Of a stretch of DNA of 64,000 nucleotides, positions 63,870 through 64,000 are shown piece after piece. The position numbers were made by a program, and so were the translations under genes. A model generated the notes under the pieces. That model was not told the origin of the DNA, did not search any database, and saw nothing but the letters and a program-made list of their open reading frames with translations. This stretch comes from Paragorgia papillata (taxonomy: Eukaryota > Cnidaria > Anthozoa > Scleralcyonacea > Coralliidae): assembly GCA_035771165.1 (NCBI GenBank), contig JAWNZC010000311.1:2940001-3004000 (forward strand), read 5' to 3'. Each line of letters opens with the position of its first letter. Positions within the stretch are counted from its first letter, which is position 1.

Positions 63870-64000
63870 CCAAGAAGCCCACATTTCTCCAAAAACAAAC
63901 TAGCCATGACAAACTTTGAGGGTTCATAACTCGAGAACTATACACCAGGTTTTCTTGAAATTTTCAGTGAATGCGCCTACCATGCTCCTCTGTTCATTAA
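63870..64000 (+). repeat. Dispersed repeat, copy 2 (partner at 21245-21390)
   Basis: GTCACCAAGAAGCCCACATT, AACTAGCCATGACAAAC, GAGGGTTCATAACTCGAGAA and CCTACCATGCTCCTCTG. It runs off the end of the window. Confidence 0.8.

Overview
The window is animal nuclear DNA: AT-rich, gene-poor, with spliced genes carrying GT-AG introns, and packed with mobile elements. A secreted PAN + EGF + C-terminal WRATC/TTQWW-type domain gene, CR1-like LINE debris, a metazoan Ty3/Gypsy element and a ZMYM1-like hAT point to a cnidarian, most likely an anthozoan (stony coral or sea anemone). The organism is inferred from gene style, not proven.

Layout. 0-9.8 kb: LINE fragments, several long inverted-repeat (MITE-like) elements, a TA-flanked 1.9-kb palindrome, a 19-bp minisatellite and an 800-bp Tc1/mariner-type MITE. 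9.6-14.6 kb: a minus-strand Ty3/Gypsy retrotransposon with two frameshifts in pol, one short LTR and no recognisable second LTR. 14.6-21 kb: a 2.26-kb palindrome and smaller MITEs. 21.4-24.9 kb: a minus-strand host gene for a secreted PAN/EGF protein; its intron holds a 5S-like SINE. 25-38 kb: repeats and MITEs, including a hAT MITE with a perfect 8-bp target-site duplication and a TTAA-flanked MITE. 38.2-38.5 kb: MRPL34 (mitochondrial ribosomal protein bL34m), minus strand. 40.1-57.9 kb: a plus-strand host gene that I read as the kinetochore protein CENP-Q. 58.2-62.5 kb: a decayed ZMYM1-like hAT transposon. 63.2 kb: a tRNA-like SINE head.

The outstanding feature is a 12.9-kb DNA transposon (40237-53180) sitting inside the first coding exon of the CENP-Q-like gene. 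It has inverted termini that are identical over at least about 120 bp, then oppositely oriented arrays of a ~38-bp repeat rich in GTCGAC, and is bounded by a 6-bp duplication AAAAAT. Removing the element and one copy of the duplication brings the two halves of the host exon back into one reading frame, with all later splice phases consistent. The element carries two intact-looking genes on the plus strand: (i) a two-exon DUF3987-type P-loop ATPase with a long acidic tail, and (ii) a 987-aa protein that joins a Cys-rich N-terminal region, a DDE-type transposase core, an OTU cysteine-protease domain and a C-terminal CXC-type cysteine cluster. I could not assign it to a named superfamily.

Most other open frames are shadows of repeats. 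Stretches without genes are mostly decayed inverted-repeat elements, and several families recur at two or more places within the window.
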